A stretch of 64,000 nucleotides of DNA, taken from contig JAKSDA010000614.1 of assembly GCA_022360315.1 (NCBI GenBank), positions 1-64,000 of the forward strand, given 5' to 3'. Source of the stretch: Pseudomonadota bacterium (GTDB lineage Bacteria > Myxococcota_A > Polyangia > Haliangiales > Haliangiaceae). The position numbers were made by a program, and so were the translations under genes. The notes under the pieces are model-generated. The model was not told the DNA's origin, ran no database searches, and worked only from the letters and a program-made list of their open reading frames with translations. Positions 54,768 through 63,886 of the stretch are shown here, in pieces (position 1 is the stretch's first letter; every line of letters starts with the position of its first letter).

Positions 54768-55817
54768 ATGTCCATCCCAACCGAGCCGATAGGCAGCGTT
54801 CCGCGCCCCCAATCCCTTATCGACGCCCTGACCTCAGGTTCAGATCCAGCAGAGCTCGCCGCCCAAATGCAGGCCGCGACTGAGGACACCATCGCGCGCT
54901 TTGAGGCCACCGGATCGCCGATCATCACCGACGGAGAGCAGAGCAAGCCGTCTTTCGCGACGTACTCCATTCACGGTCTGCAAAATCTTGCCCCGGACGG
55001 AGTGGTCATTCCCTTTGCGGATGGCCACTCACGGCAGCTCCCTCGGCTCACCGAGGGGCCGTTTCGGTACGCCACCTACGCGGGCAAGTACACCGCGGCA
55101 GCCAAGGAACTGACACGCACTCCGATCAAGCAGGCGGTCATTTCGGCCTCCGCGCTCAGTCTATTGTATCCGCAGGATGGGCTGGTTGACTACCCGCAGG
55201 AGCGCTTCTTGGACGATCTGGTTGAGGAAGCGGAGAGGGACATTCGGCGCTGTTTCGAGGCTGGCGCGGAGCGCGTTCAGATCGATTTCACGGAGGGGCG
55301 CCTATCCTTGAAGCTCGATCCCTCGGGTGGGCTCTTACGGCAATTTGTAGCGCTCAACAACCGCGTGCTGAGCCGGTTCTCGAACGAGGAGCGAGCGAAG
55401 ATCGGCATTCACACCTGCCCGGGCGGGGACCACGACTCGACGCACAGCGCTGACGTTCCCTATACCGAGCTCCTGCCGGACCTGTTCGAAACCAAGGTGG
55501 GGAGCTTCTACGTGCAACTCGCGAGCGAGTCGGATCCCGAGCCCACCCTCGCGCTCTTAGGCAAGCTCGTGAAGGGCAACCAACGAGTGTTCGTCGGCGT
55601 TATCGATCCAATATCCCCCGAGGTCGAGTCTGCGGAGCAGGTCAAGGCCCGGATTCTGCGAGCCGTTCGGCACATACCCGTTTCGAACCTCGGTACGACT
55701 GACGACTGCGGCTTTGCTCCTTTCGCCGATGATACGGCGACGGCCCGGGACATCTCGTTTGCGAAGATCCGAGCTCGCGTCGAAGGCACACGGCTCGCAG
55801 AGGTGGAACTCGGCTGA
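54768..55817 (+). CDS. MetE-like (cobalamin-independent methionine synthase C-domain family) protein
   Basis: The 349-aa protein corresponds to the MetE C-terminal half alone. The zinc ligands appear as IHTCPGGD (His and Cys) and TTDDCGF (Cys), and the substrate strand as TPIKQAVISASALSLLYP. Stand-alone members of this family methylate homocysteine or other thiols. Length fits short-form MetE. It has no riboswitch or partner gene next to it. Confidence 0.75.
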   Translation: MSIPTEPIGSVPRPQSLIDALTSGSDPAELAAQMQAATEDTIARFEATGSPIITDGEQSKPSFATYSIHGLQNLAPDGVVIPFADGHSRQLPRLTEGPFRYATYAGKYTAAAKELTRTPIKQAVISASALSLLYPQDGLVDYPQERFLDDLVEEAERDIRRCFEAGAERVQIDFTEGRLSLKLDPSGGLLRQFVALNNRVLSRFSNEERAKIGIHTCPGGDHDSTHSADVPYTELLPDLFETKVGSFYVQLASESDPEPTLALLGKLVKGNQRVFVGVIDPISPEVESAEQVKARILRAVRHIPVSNLGTTDDCGFAPFADDTATARDISFAKIRARVEGTRLAEVELG

Positions 55818-56043
55818 GACGGAGCGCCCAAGCGTAGACCGGCAGGACCTCGGGGGCGCGACGCGTGGCGCGACCTATCGTTCGCCAAATCCGGGTGTTC
55901 GAGGAGCGGTGCCGGAGGTCATTCGACATGCTTGGTAAGATAGTAAGTATAACCCTCTACTCGCAGGTCGTGAGTACGATTTCCAATCAAAAAGGAGGTG
56001 TCGAGCGAGCCATCTGCTATATGCGCGATCGGACAAGTCCGAC

Positions 56044-56616
56044 TTACGGGAGCAGCGCGAAAAACTCGCGCATGTCGAGTTCGACTCCGCCGAAGGGCTC
56101 GGCGTGAATCGCGTCGTCGGCCTTGGCCTGGAGGATCACCTGATAGCCGTCGTCGATGCGACGTAGGACAGTCAGCGCCCGTTTCTCCGGATGCAAGACC
56201 CAGTAGTGCCCGACACCTGCCAGGTGATAGTTGCGCTTTTTGGTGCCGAGGTCGCGTGACGCTGTGGAGGGCGACAGAACCTCGCAGACCCAGTCGGGTC
56301 GCTGATGACATGGGATTCCGCTGAACACTTGCAGATCGCTGGCCTCGAAGCTCTCGAGCCTCCATCCGGCCAGATCGGGTACGTAGCGTTGCCCTGATGC
56401 GAGCTGGACATCGATCTCGGTGCCGAACCACCAGCCTCCAGGCCTTGACCTTCCGGGTGGTCCGCGGAACGGCGCCAGAGCCTCGACGAGAGCCCACTGA
56501 AGCCCAGAATGTCGGCCACTGGGACTCGCCTTCTTGACGAGCACACCATCGACGATCTCGTGCCGCTCGGGCAGCTCGCGCCCTTCGTAGTCGAGTTGCG
56601 GTGAGATGGCTTCCAT
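56044..56616 (-). CDS. Uma2-family (PD-(D/E)XK) restriction-endonuclease-fold protein
   Basis: The 190-aa product starts MEAISPQLDYEG and has the Uma2 pattern: RHEIVDGVLVKKASPSGRHS, YVPDLAGW, and EVLSPSTASRDLGTKKRNY, the motif II/III nuclease core. Uma2 proteins are widespread in cyanobacteria and myxobacteria with uncertain function. It lies at the left end of the accessory region, divergent from a decayed HTH gene. Confidence 0.82.
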   Translation of the reverse strand: MEAISPQLDYEGRELPERHEIVDGVLVKKASPSGRHSGLQWALVEALAPFRGPPGRSRPGGWWFGTEIDVQLASGQRYVPDLAGWRLESFEASDLQVFSGIPCHQRPDWVCEVLSPSTASRDLGTKKRNYHLAGVGHYWVLHPEKRALTVLRRIDDGYQVILQAKADDAIHAEPFGGVELDMREFFALLP

Positions 56617-56682
56617 CGGTGCCAAGCGTAGCACACCTCGTTGGTTGTGTCGTCACTGGCCAACCTCGTGATCGAGCCACAG

Positions 56683-56845
56683 AAATTTGGAGCACTACGC
56701 AAATCGGCTGGATTGTCTCAGACGGAGTTGGGGCGAAAGGTAAATCGAGACAAGACAAGTGTTCCGCATGGGAGCGCGGGGTCGCGAGCCCAAATCTGCA
56801 GAGATGATCAGGGCGCTCGCCGACGCAATGGGCTGCACGTCATAG
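56683..56845 (+). pseudogene. Decayed XRE-family HTH regulator
   Basis: The frames jointly spell an HTH_3 domain: KFGALRKSAGLSQTELGRKV, then a WERGVASPNL segment in a shifted frame, then EMIRALADAMGCTS in a third. At least two frameshifts are needed, so this is not translated as one protein. It is typical of a dead antitoxin or restriction-control regulator. Confidence 0.65.
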
Positions 56846-56950
56846 ACGCCTACGGAATGGCGATTCCATGGTTACCAGAGCGAAAGTCGTGGTCATTGAC
56901 GAGCACAAGGTCCTGATTCCAGGCTTGCCCGGGATTCTTGAATAGGCCGA

Positions 56951-57175
56951 TCAACTCCCTGAAAGACCATGCGCTCCAATGTGATCGTGTGTAAACGGGT
57001 CATTGCACCACGATCCGCCTCGCAGAGTCTTTGGCGGCCCGAATCGGTATCTGTCATCCACTCGGTCAGAAAATCGAAAATTGCCAGTAACCGAGCACGA
57101 GGAGCGCGGCGGCCGCGGCGATTCCGGCAGGAGCCCAGTCGCCCGATGGTTTGACTGCAAGCACGGGTCTGCCCT
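56951..57175 (-). pseudogene. Transmembrane segment and FGE-sulfatase remnant (kinase tail?)
   Basis: Reading right to left, one frame gives VKPSGDW and a membrane helix (APAGIAAAAALLVLGYWQF), then a stop; the next frame gives RFGPPKTLRGGSWCNDP, a signature of the formylglycine-generating-enzyme (SUMF1) fold. Kinase-TM-FGE proteins are known in myxobacteria, and a kinase fragment in the same orientation is at 63887-64000. This is probably the C-terminal end of that gene. Confidence 0.5.
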
Positions 57176-57204
57176 ATGGTACTGGGTCGGCAGCAGGACA
57201 CAGT

Positions 57205-60200
57205 ATGAACTATTCGGAGCTGATCCAGTTCGAGCCCATCGAGTCAGTCGTACAACTCCGAGATGCGGCGAAGGAGTGCCACGCTCGACGGCTTGTCGAG
57301 ACCTTTGTCATTTCGAAGAAGATGGCCGAAACACTCGGCACGCTGGTCTTTCCCTGTCTGCAATTCGATACGCCCGCAGATAATCGGGGCCTGCTTATCG
57401 TCGGCGATTACGGTACGGGGAAATCCCATCTCATGGCCGTGCTCTCGGCAGTGGCCGAACGCACCGAGCTGGCCCCAAGGCTGGCAAATCCCGGCACAGC
57501 AGACAGAGCAGCTGTGATCGCAGGACGCTTCGAGGTGATTCGCGCCGAAATCGGAGCGACCACAATGCCGCTCCGGGACATTCTGTGCGCAGTACTCGAA
57601 CAGGGCCTGGCCAATCTGGGGGTCGGCTACCAGTTCCCGGCCGCCAGCGCGCACCACGAAAACAAGAGCGCTGTCCAGGCGATGATGGCTGTGTTTGGCG
57701 AAAAGTACCCCGACAAGGGCCTGCTTCTCGTCCTCGATGAGCTGCTCGATTACTTGCGATCGCGCAACACCGGCGAGCTCAGCTTCGATCTGAGCTTTCT
57801 CCGCGAGCTCGGCGAGGTGTGCCGGACAACCCGTTTCCGTTTCGTGGCGGGCGTCCAGGACAGTCTGCTCGACAACCCGCGCTTTCAATCGGTGGCCGAC
57901 ACGCTGCAGCGTGTGAAAGATCGCTTTGAGCAGGTCCGTATCGCCCGCGAAGATATCGCTCACGTGGTTGCCGAGCGCCTGCTCGGCAAAACTCCCCAGC
58001 AGCAAGCCCTCATCCGCAGGCACCTGGAAAAATTCGCTCCGCTCTACGGATCGATGAACGAGCGCATGGACGAATTCGTCCGGCTCTTTCCCGTCCATCC
58101 GGCATATCTCGACAGGTTCGAACGGATCGCAGCGGCCGAAAAACGCGAAGTGCTAAAGACGCTGAGCGGTGCGATTGGCCGGCTCATAGGAGCGGAAGTC
58201 CCGGTGGACGAGCCGGGGCTCATCGCGTACGACTCGTACTGGCAAGCACTCAAAGACAACCCATCACAGCGCTCGGCGCCCGAGATCCGCAAAATCATCG
58301 ACCGGAGTGATGTTCTCCGCGCGCGAATCGAGCGCGCGTTCACCCGGCCCCACTACCGGCCGGCCGCGTTGCGCATCGTCCACGCCCTGTCAGTCCATCG
58401 ATTGACAACCGGCGATATCCGCGCACCGCTCGGGACCACGGCCGCAGAGCTACGCGATGACCTGTGCTTGATCCTGCCCTTGCCCGAATACGATGCTGAG
58501 TTTCTGCAAACGGTTGTCGAAGCAATCCTGCGCGAGATCGTCAAGACGGTCAACGGGCAGTTTCTCGGCTTTAATCGGGACAATGGTCAGTATTTCCTCG
58601 ACCTCGACAAAAATATCGATTTCGATTCGCTGATCGAGAAAAAGGCCGAGTCGCTCGGTGATGACCAGCTCGACCGCTACTATTTCGACATTCTACGCCA
58701 GGTCGTGCTCGAGCATCCCGACGCGGCCCCATGTGTCGCTGGATATCGCATTTGGCAGCATGACATCGAATGGCGGGAACACCGGACCGGTCGCACTGGC
58801 TACGTGTTTTTTGGGCCGCCCGATCAACGCTGTACAGCACAGCTGCAGCGAGACTTCTATTTGAATTTCTTGTCGCCTTTTGACCCGCCGTCCGTGCCGG
58901 GTGATCCGCCGTCGCTGCCGGGCGAGAACAGGTCCAACGAGGTGTATTTTCGGCTCGCGCACCGCGACCAGGAGTTCGAGCGGGCATTGAGGCTATATGC
59001 CGGAGCCCGCGAGCAGGCGGCCACCGCGTCCGGCCGCAACAAAACTGTGTACGCGGACAGGGCGGGCGAGTACCTGCGAACCATGACAGCCTGGCTGCAA
59101 CAGCACATGACAACTGTGTGCGAAGTTGCTTATCGGGGCCGACTGCAGACCCTGGCCGAGGTCGTCCAAGGCACCCTTCCCGGCGGGTATGGCCGGAAAA
59201 CCGTGCGCGACTTGATCGAGTTGGCGGGATCGGTATGTCTCGCTGCCGAGTTTGCCGCCAGGAGCCCGGAGTATCCGGTGTTCAGCGCGACGATCACACG
59301 GCACAACCGTTCCCGGGCGGTGCGAGAGGCGCTGCGCTGGATCACCGGCGGGGTCAAGAGCAAACTCGCAACCGCAGTACTCGATGGGCTCGAGCTGCTC
59401 GATGGAGGTCAACTCCGGCCGCGCAGGTCGCGCTACGCGAAACACATCATCGAGCTATTGGCGCAGAAAGGACCGGGACAGGTGGTCAACCGCAGCGAGC
59501 TGATCGAGGATGAGGGCGGTATCGAGTACTGGGGCCGTTTCCGGCTCGAACCCGAATTTCTGGTCGTGATCGTGGCCAGTCTGGTACACAGCGGCGATCT
59601 GGTCGTGTGCATCTCGGGCCGAAACATCGATGCCGCCGCCTTCGACGAGCTGGCCGCGCTAAGCATGGATGACCTGGTATCATTCAAACACGTCCAACGA
59701 CCAGGCGGACTGCCTTTCGGCCCGCTCAAGGTACTCTTCGACTTACTCGATATACCGACAGCCCTGCTGATCGATCCGGCACAGCGCGACCAAGGGGTGC
59801 GTCAGCTCCACAGCACGGTGGCCGAACGGGTGAAGCAGACGGTGCTCGCCCGATCCCGCCTCGCCGATCTGGTTCTGTGGGGCCAATTCATCCCGTCGGA
59901 AAAAGAACGGATTGAGTGGCAGCAGGGCCTCGATAGTCACAAAACCTTTCTCGAATCCATCCAGACCTGCAACACTGTGACCCGACTCGACCACTTTCCC
60001 CACGACGTCGCCACGGTTGAAGAGCAAAAAATCGGCGTCGACCTGGTGCGACGAGTCGCAGAGCTGATCGACTTCGTTCAGCAGCTTCTTCCGCTCACGT
60101 CGTACTTGAGCAGGGCAGACGCGGTGCTCAAACCCGGACATCCATGGGTCGAAAAGGTGCGAGAAAAGCGCGGCGAGTTGCTGGCCCGGGCGACAACTCG

Positions 60201-60972
60201 GCAACGACGCCCGAGCTCGTCACCCGATCCACTATTCGACCCGGCCTGGCGGCAGGCCGCGGCTCGACAGCTGGCTGAGTTGAAGGCAATGTATCAGGAG
60301 GTGTACCTGGACGCCCATCAAAATGCTCGGCTGAGCCCAGCCGACAGCGAAAAGAAACGCGCGCTCGCAGGGGACCCACGATTGCTACAGCTCCAGCAAC
60401 TTTCCGGCCTCGAGGGTATGCCGGCGCAACAGCTGCGCGACTTCGAGCATCGTCTATCCGAACTGCAAACTTGTTCGCACTTAAAAAAAAACCAACTCGA
60501 CGCCGATCCTGTGTGCCCTCATTGTCAGTTTCGGCCAGCCTGGGAAGGGTTGGAAAAGGCAGCTGAAATCGTCCCCCGTGCCGTCCCCTCATCACATGCC
60601 CTCGTCCAGCTCGACCATCGTCTCGACCAGCTGGTGCGGGACTGGACCGCGGCGTTGCTCGCCAACCTGGACGATCCAACCGTCGCCCGATCGATCGAGC
60701 AGCTGGGCGATTTGCGGGAAAAGCAGGCTGTCACGCAATTCATCAAACGGCGTGAACTGCCCCGGCCATTGCGCCCGACCTTGCTGAGGGCAGTCCAGCA
60801 TGTACTGGCCGGGCTCGAAACTGTTGTTCTCACCCCGACCGACCTGCGATCGGCCCTGGTCAACGGGGGAATTCCCTGTACGATCGGCGAACTCAAAGAC
60901 CGCTTTGATCGGTATATTGCCGATCTTACCGGGGACAGGGAACCCGCCAGGGTTCGCGTACTGGTCGAGTGA
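57205..60972 (+). CDS. Large P-loop ATPase of a BREX/Pgl-like (DUF6079-type) defence module
   Basis: ATG 57205 is preceded by an AGGA element and gives 1255 aa. Walker A is GDYGTGKSHLM (about residue 67) and Walker B is LLLVLDELLDYL (about 173-184). No other domain is clear until a C-terminal cysteine cluster (C1090, C1104, C1107: CSHL and VCPHCQF) that could bind zinc. Size and layout match the PglY/BrxC-like and DUF6079 ATPases of phage-defence loci. The methyltransferase gene follows after 64 bp on the same strand. Possible roles: sensing or handling of phage DNA with ATP. Exact family should be confirmed by search. Confidence 0.7.
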   Translation: MNYSELIQFEPIESVVQLRDAAKECHARRLVETFVISKKMAETLGTLVFPCLQFDTPADNRGLLIVGDYGTGKSHLMAVLSAVAERTELAPRLANPGTADRAAVIAGRFEVIRAEIGATTMPLRDILCAVLEQGLANLGVGYQFPAASAHHENKSAVQAMMAVFGEKYPDKGLLLVLDELLDYLRSRNTGELSFDLSFLRELGEVCRTTRFRFVAGVQDSLLDNPRFQSVADTLQRVKDRFEQVRIAREDIAHVVAERLLGKTPQQQALIRRHLEKFAPLYGSMNERMDEFVRLFPVHPAYLDRFERIAAAEKREVLKTLSGAIGRLIGAEVPVDEPGLIAYDSYWQALKDNPSQRSAPEIRKIIDRSDVLRARIERAFTRPHYRPAALRIVHALSVHRLTTGDIRAPLGTTAAELRDDLCLILPLPEYDAEFLQTVVEAILREIVKTVNGQFLGFNRDNGQYFLDLDKNIDFDSLIEKKAESLGDDQLDRYYFDILRQVVLEHPDAAPCVAGYRIWQHDIEWREHRTGRTGYVFFGPPDQRCTAQLQRDFYLNFLSPFDPPSVPGDPPSLPGENRSNEVYFRLAHRDQEFERALRLYAGAREQAATASGRNKTVYADRAGEYLRTMTAWLQQHMTTVCEVAYRGRLQTLAEVVQGTLPGGYGRKTVRDLIELAGSVCLAAEFAARSPEYPVFSATITRHNRSRAVREALRWITGGVKSKLATAVLDGLELLDGGQLRPRRSRYAKHIIELLAQKGPGQVVNRSELIEDEGGIEYWGRFRLEPEFLVVIVASLVHSGDLVVCISGRNIDAAAFDELAALSMDDLVSFKHVQRPGGLPFGPLKVLFDLLDIPTALLIDPAQRDQGVRQLHSTVAERVKQTVLARSRLADLVLWGQFIPSEKERIEWQQGLDSHKTFLESIQTCNTVTRLDHFPHDVATVEEQKIGVDLVRRVAELIDFVQQLLPLTSYLSRADAVLKPGHPWVEKVREKRGELLARATTRQRRPSSSPDPLFDPAWRQAAARQLAELKAMYQEVYLDAHQNARLSPADSEKKRALAGDPRLLQLQQLSGLEGMPAQQLRDFEHRLSELQTCSHLKKNQLDADPVCPHCQFRPAWEGLEKAAEIVPRAVPSSHALVQLDHRLDQLVRDWTAALLANLDDPTVARSIEQLGDLREKQAVTQFIKRRELPRPLRPTLLRAVQHVLAGLETVVLTPTDLRSALVNGGIPCTIGELKDRFDRYIADLTGDREPARVRVLVE

Positions 60973-61036
60973 GCGCTGTCGGTCGCAGTGACATCACGCT
61001 GTGCATCATCTCTGTCAAGGGCCAGGGAGCATCGCC

Positions 61037-63871
61037 GTGAAAGAAGACAACAAAAAAACCGCTGCATGCCCGCTCGAGGGCGTTGCCGAGCTGGACCGGG
61101 CAAAACCCGAGACCGGGCCGATCGAGTGCCTGGGAATGACGTTTGACAGCGATGATTCACGACGTCGGCATTTTTCGGCACTACTGGCCAAAACGCTGAA
61201 CGATCGCGAATTTGGCGCGACGCCGGGATTGCCCAGCGGGACCGATCAGGCCATCCTGAACCTGTCCAACCCGCCCTACTATACGGCCTGTCCAAACCCG
61301 TTCCTTGCCGACGCAGTGGCGGATTTTGCCCACAAGCATTCGTCGCGTCCACAAACCGAGCAGCGAGTCGTTCCGTTCGCCACCGACATCTCTGAAGGCA
61401 AGGGCGAGCACTTCTACAATATCCACACCTACCATACCAAGGTCCCTTATCGCGCGATTGCCCGCTTTCTGCTCCACTACACACGACCCGGCGATGTTGT
61501 CCTCGACGCGTTTTGCGGCAGTGGAATGGTGGGTCTGGCAGCCCAGGCGTGCGGTAATGCGCAGTTCGTCGCGCAGATCACGGGGGCTGGACAGACCGCC
61601 GCACCTGCCGGGGCAGACTCGACCGATATCGGAGCAGGCGAACGACTGGCGATTCTGGTCGACCTATCACCCGCCGCGACACATATCGCTGCCAACTATA
61701 ATGACCATCCCGACATAGACCGGTTTTCTCGCCAGGCCTCGGCTATCCTGAATGAATTCCGTTCTGAACTCGGCTGGATGTTTACCACTCGAGACCCCGA
61801 TACAGAGGAGCTTGCACCGGTCGATTACTACGTGTGGTCGGATATCTTTGCCTGTCCGGACTGCGGTCGGCACGTTTCGTTCTGGGATGCTGGTATCGAT
61901 CGAAATACTGGCTACAAAACGTCGTCCGGACAGATGAGCTGCCCCGCATGCGGTGCGGTGAATGCTCGCGATCGCTATGAGCGAGTCATCGAGACCAGGT
62001 TTGACGACTTGCTCGGGCAAACAGCTCGACGCCAGAAAGAACGGCTGGTTCTGGTCGCCTATCGGCACAATGGTCAGAAAAAAACCAAAGCACCCGACGA
62101 TTTTGATGCATTCGTGCTCGAACGCATCGCCACGGAGCCCATCGCAGACCCCGTTCCTGTCCGGCGCATGATGGATCGAGACGGTAGCTGGGGTGATATG
62201 TTCCGGTCCGGCTACCATGCCGGAATTACCCATGTTCACCACTTCTATTCCCGCCGATCCCTGCGCGCCATGGCGTGGCTGTGGCGACGGGTGGGTGAAG
62301 CACCGCGCGACCTCCGCATGCGTCTGCGCTGGTGGCTGCAATCGGTCGGCGTTGGCCACACCCGGTTAAATCGCTATTTCACGAGCAGTTACTCGCAAGT
62401 CAATCGATATCTGAAGGGCTTTCTCTATGTCGCGCAAGTCCGCTCCGAGGTGGCGCCGTGGTATTCACTCACAGGCAAGATCGACCGCATGGCGGCAGGC
62501 CCACCGGGTCGGTCTCCGGTATTCATCTCGACCGGCTCGGCGAACCGAATCGGATTAACCGATAAAACCGTCGATTATATTTTTACCGACCCACCATTTG
62601 GTGGAAATATCATATATTCTGAACTCAATTTCCTGTGGGAAGCGTGGTTGGGCGTGACCACCTGCCAGGACGAGGAAGCGATCGTCAGCGCGGCACAGAA
62701 CAAAGGGCTGGCCGATTATGAACGTCTGATGGAAAACGCGTTTCGCGAGTATTTTCGCCTATTGAAACCGGGCAAATGGATATCGATTCTATTTCACAAT
62801 TCTCGTAATTCGGTGTGGAGGTCCATTCAGAATGCATTGCAACGGGCTGGCTTTGTGGTTGCAGATGTGCGGGTCTTTGACAAAAAGCAACTGACCATGA
62901 AGCAACAGACCGCGGCCGGGACGGTACAGAAAGACCTTCTGTTGACAGCGTATCGCCCCGCCGAGGCCATCACCAGGGCGTTCGATGCCGGCTCGGGATG
63001 CGAAAAAGATGTCTGGCAGTTCGTGTCCGGCCACTTGAGTCTGCTCCCGGTCGCGGTGAAACGCGGCGACGACATCGAGCAGCTCGCCGAACGCATGAAT
63101 TTCACGCTCTACGACCGGATGATCGCATTCTTTGTTGAGCGCGGAATCCCGGTACCGATGTCGGCAGGGGAGTTTTACGCCGGACTGACTGCGCGCTATC
63201 CACAGCGGGATGAAATGTACTTTCTGGCCGATCAGGTCGCGCACTACGATAGAGAGCGAGCTCGAGCCGATTCACTTGACCAGGTGATTATATCGGTGAT
63301 CGACGAGGCGTCGGCAATTCGATGGCTGGGTCAGCAACTGCAGCAACGGCCGCAGAGTTTTCAGGAGCTACAGCCGATATTTTTGCGCGAAATTCAAACC
63401 TGGGCCGGGCACGAGCGAACGGTTGAACTCGGTGACATTCTCGAGCAGAACTTTCTCTGCTACGATGGCACCGGTCCGGTGCCGAGTCAGATACACAGTT
63501 ATCTGTCGAGCAAATTCAAAGACATGCGCCGACGAAACAAAGACGATCAAGAGCTCAGAGGCCGGGCCAGCGGTCGCTGGTACATTCCCGATCCCGGCCA
63601 GCAAGCAGACCTTGCCAGGCTGCGCGAGCGAATGCTGTTGCGCGAATTCGAGCAGTACAAGGCACAGTCCAGGTCACAGGTGCCGGGCACGCTCGAACAG
63701 GTCCGCAGCGAGGCCCTCCGGGCTGGTTTCAAGGCAGCGTACAGCTGCAAGGACTATCAGACCATCGTCAGTGTAGCGGCGCGACTGCCGGAAAAAGTCA
63801 TTCAGGACGACGACAAGCTGCTCATGTACCACGATGTGGCGAGCATGCGGCTCGGGCGTGCAGCAATGTAG
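61037..63871 (+). CDS. Zinc-ribbon DNA methyltransferase (alpha-like N6-adenine/N4-cytosine type)
   Basis: GTG 61037 follows AGGGAG by eight bases and gives 944 aa. Seen are an N-terminal NPPYYTACPNPF (about 78-89), SAM-binding motif I VVLDAFCGSGMVGLAA (about 155-170), zinc-ribbon pairs CPDC (about 273-276) and CPAC (about 302-305), and catalytic TDPPFGG with D518. Motif I precedes the catalytic motif with about 350 residues between, so the target-recognition part lies there, as in alpha-class enzymes. The C-terminal 300 residues are unrecognised. With the upstream ATPase it forms a two-gene module; its likely job is to mark host DNA. Confidence 0.75.
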   Translation: MKEDNKKTAACPLEGVAELDRAKPETGPIECLGMTFDSDDSRRRHFSALLAKTLNDREFGATPGLPSGTDQAILNLSNPPYYTACPNPFLADAVADFAHKHSSRPQTEQRVVPFATDISEGKGEHFYNIHTYHTKVPYRAIARFLLHYTRPGDVVLDAFCGSGMVGLAAQACGNAQFVAQITGAGQTAAPAGADSTDIGAGERLAILVDLSPAATHIAANYNDHPDIDRFSRQASAILNEFRSELGWMFTTRDPDTEELAPVDYYVWSDIFACPDCGRHVSFWDAGIDRNTGYKTSSGQMSCPACGAVNARDRYERVIETRFDDLLGQTARRQKERLVLVAYRHNGQKKTKAPDDFDAFVLERIATEPIADPVPVRRMMDRDGSWGDMFRSGYHAGITHVHHFYSRRSLRAMAWLWRRVGEAPRDLRMRLRWWLQSVGVGHTRLNRYFTSSYSQVNRYLKGFLYVAQVRSEVAPWYSLTGKIDRMAAGPPGRSPVFISTGSANRIGLTDKTVDYIFTDPPFGGNIIYSELNFLWEAWLGVTTCQDEEAIVSAAQNKGLADYERLMENAFREYFRLLKPGKWISILFHNSRNSVWRSIQNALQRAGFVVADVRVFDKKQLTMKQQTAAGTVQKDLLLTAYRPAEAITRAFDAGSGCEKDVWQFVSGHLSLLPVAVKRGDDIEQLAERMNFTLYDRMIAFFVERGIPVPMSAGEFYAGLTARYPQRDEMYFLADQVAHYDRERARADSLDQVIISVIDEASAIRWLGQQLQQRPQSFQELQPIFLREIQTWAGHERTVELGDILEQNFLCYDGTGPVPSQIHSYLSSKFKDMRRRNKDDQELRGRASGRWYIPDPGQQADLARLRERMLLREFEQYKAQSRSQVPGTLEQVRSEALRAGFKAAYSCKDYQTIVSVAARLPEKVIQDDDKLLMYHDVASMRLGRAAM

Positions 63872-63886
63872 ATCGCGGCTCGACCA

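Noticed and set aside
54519..54812. 97-residue minus-strand open frame between the hydrolase and MetE-like genes
   Set aside because: It overlaps the start of the MetE-like gene, has low complexity and no recognisable fold.
55928..55990. tRNA-like stretch (GAGTACGATTT resembles a T-loop)
   Set aside because: The flanking bases do not pair as a T-stem or acceptor stem, and the anticodon arm cannot be closed.
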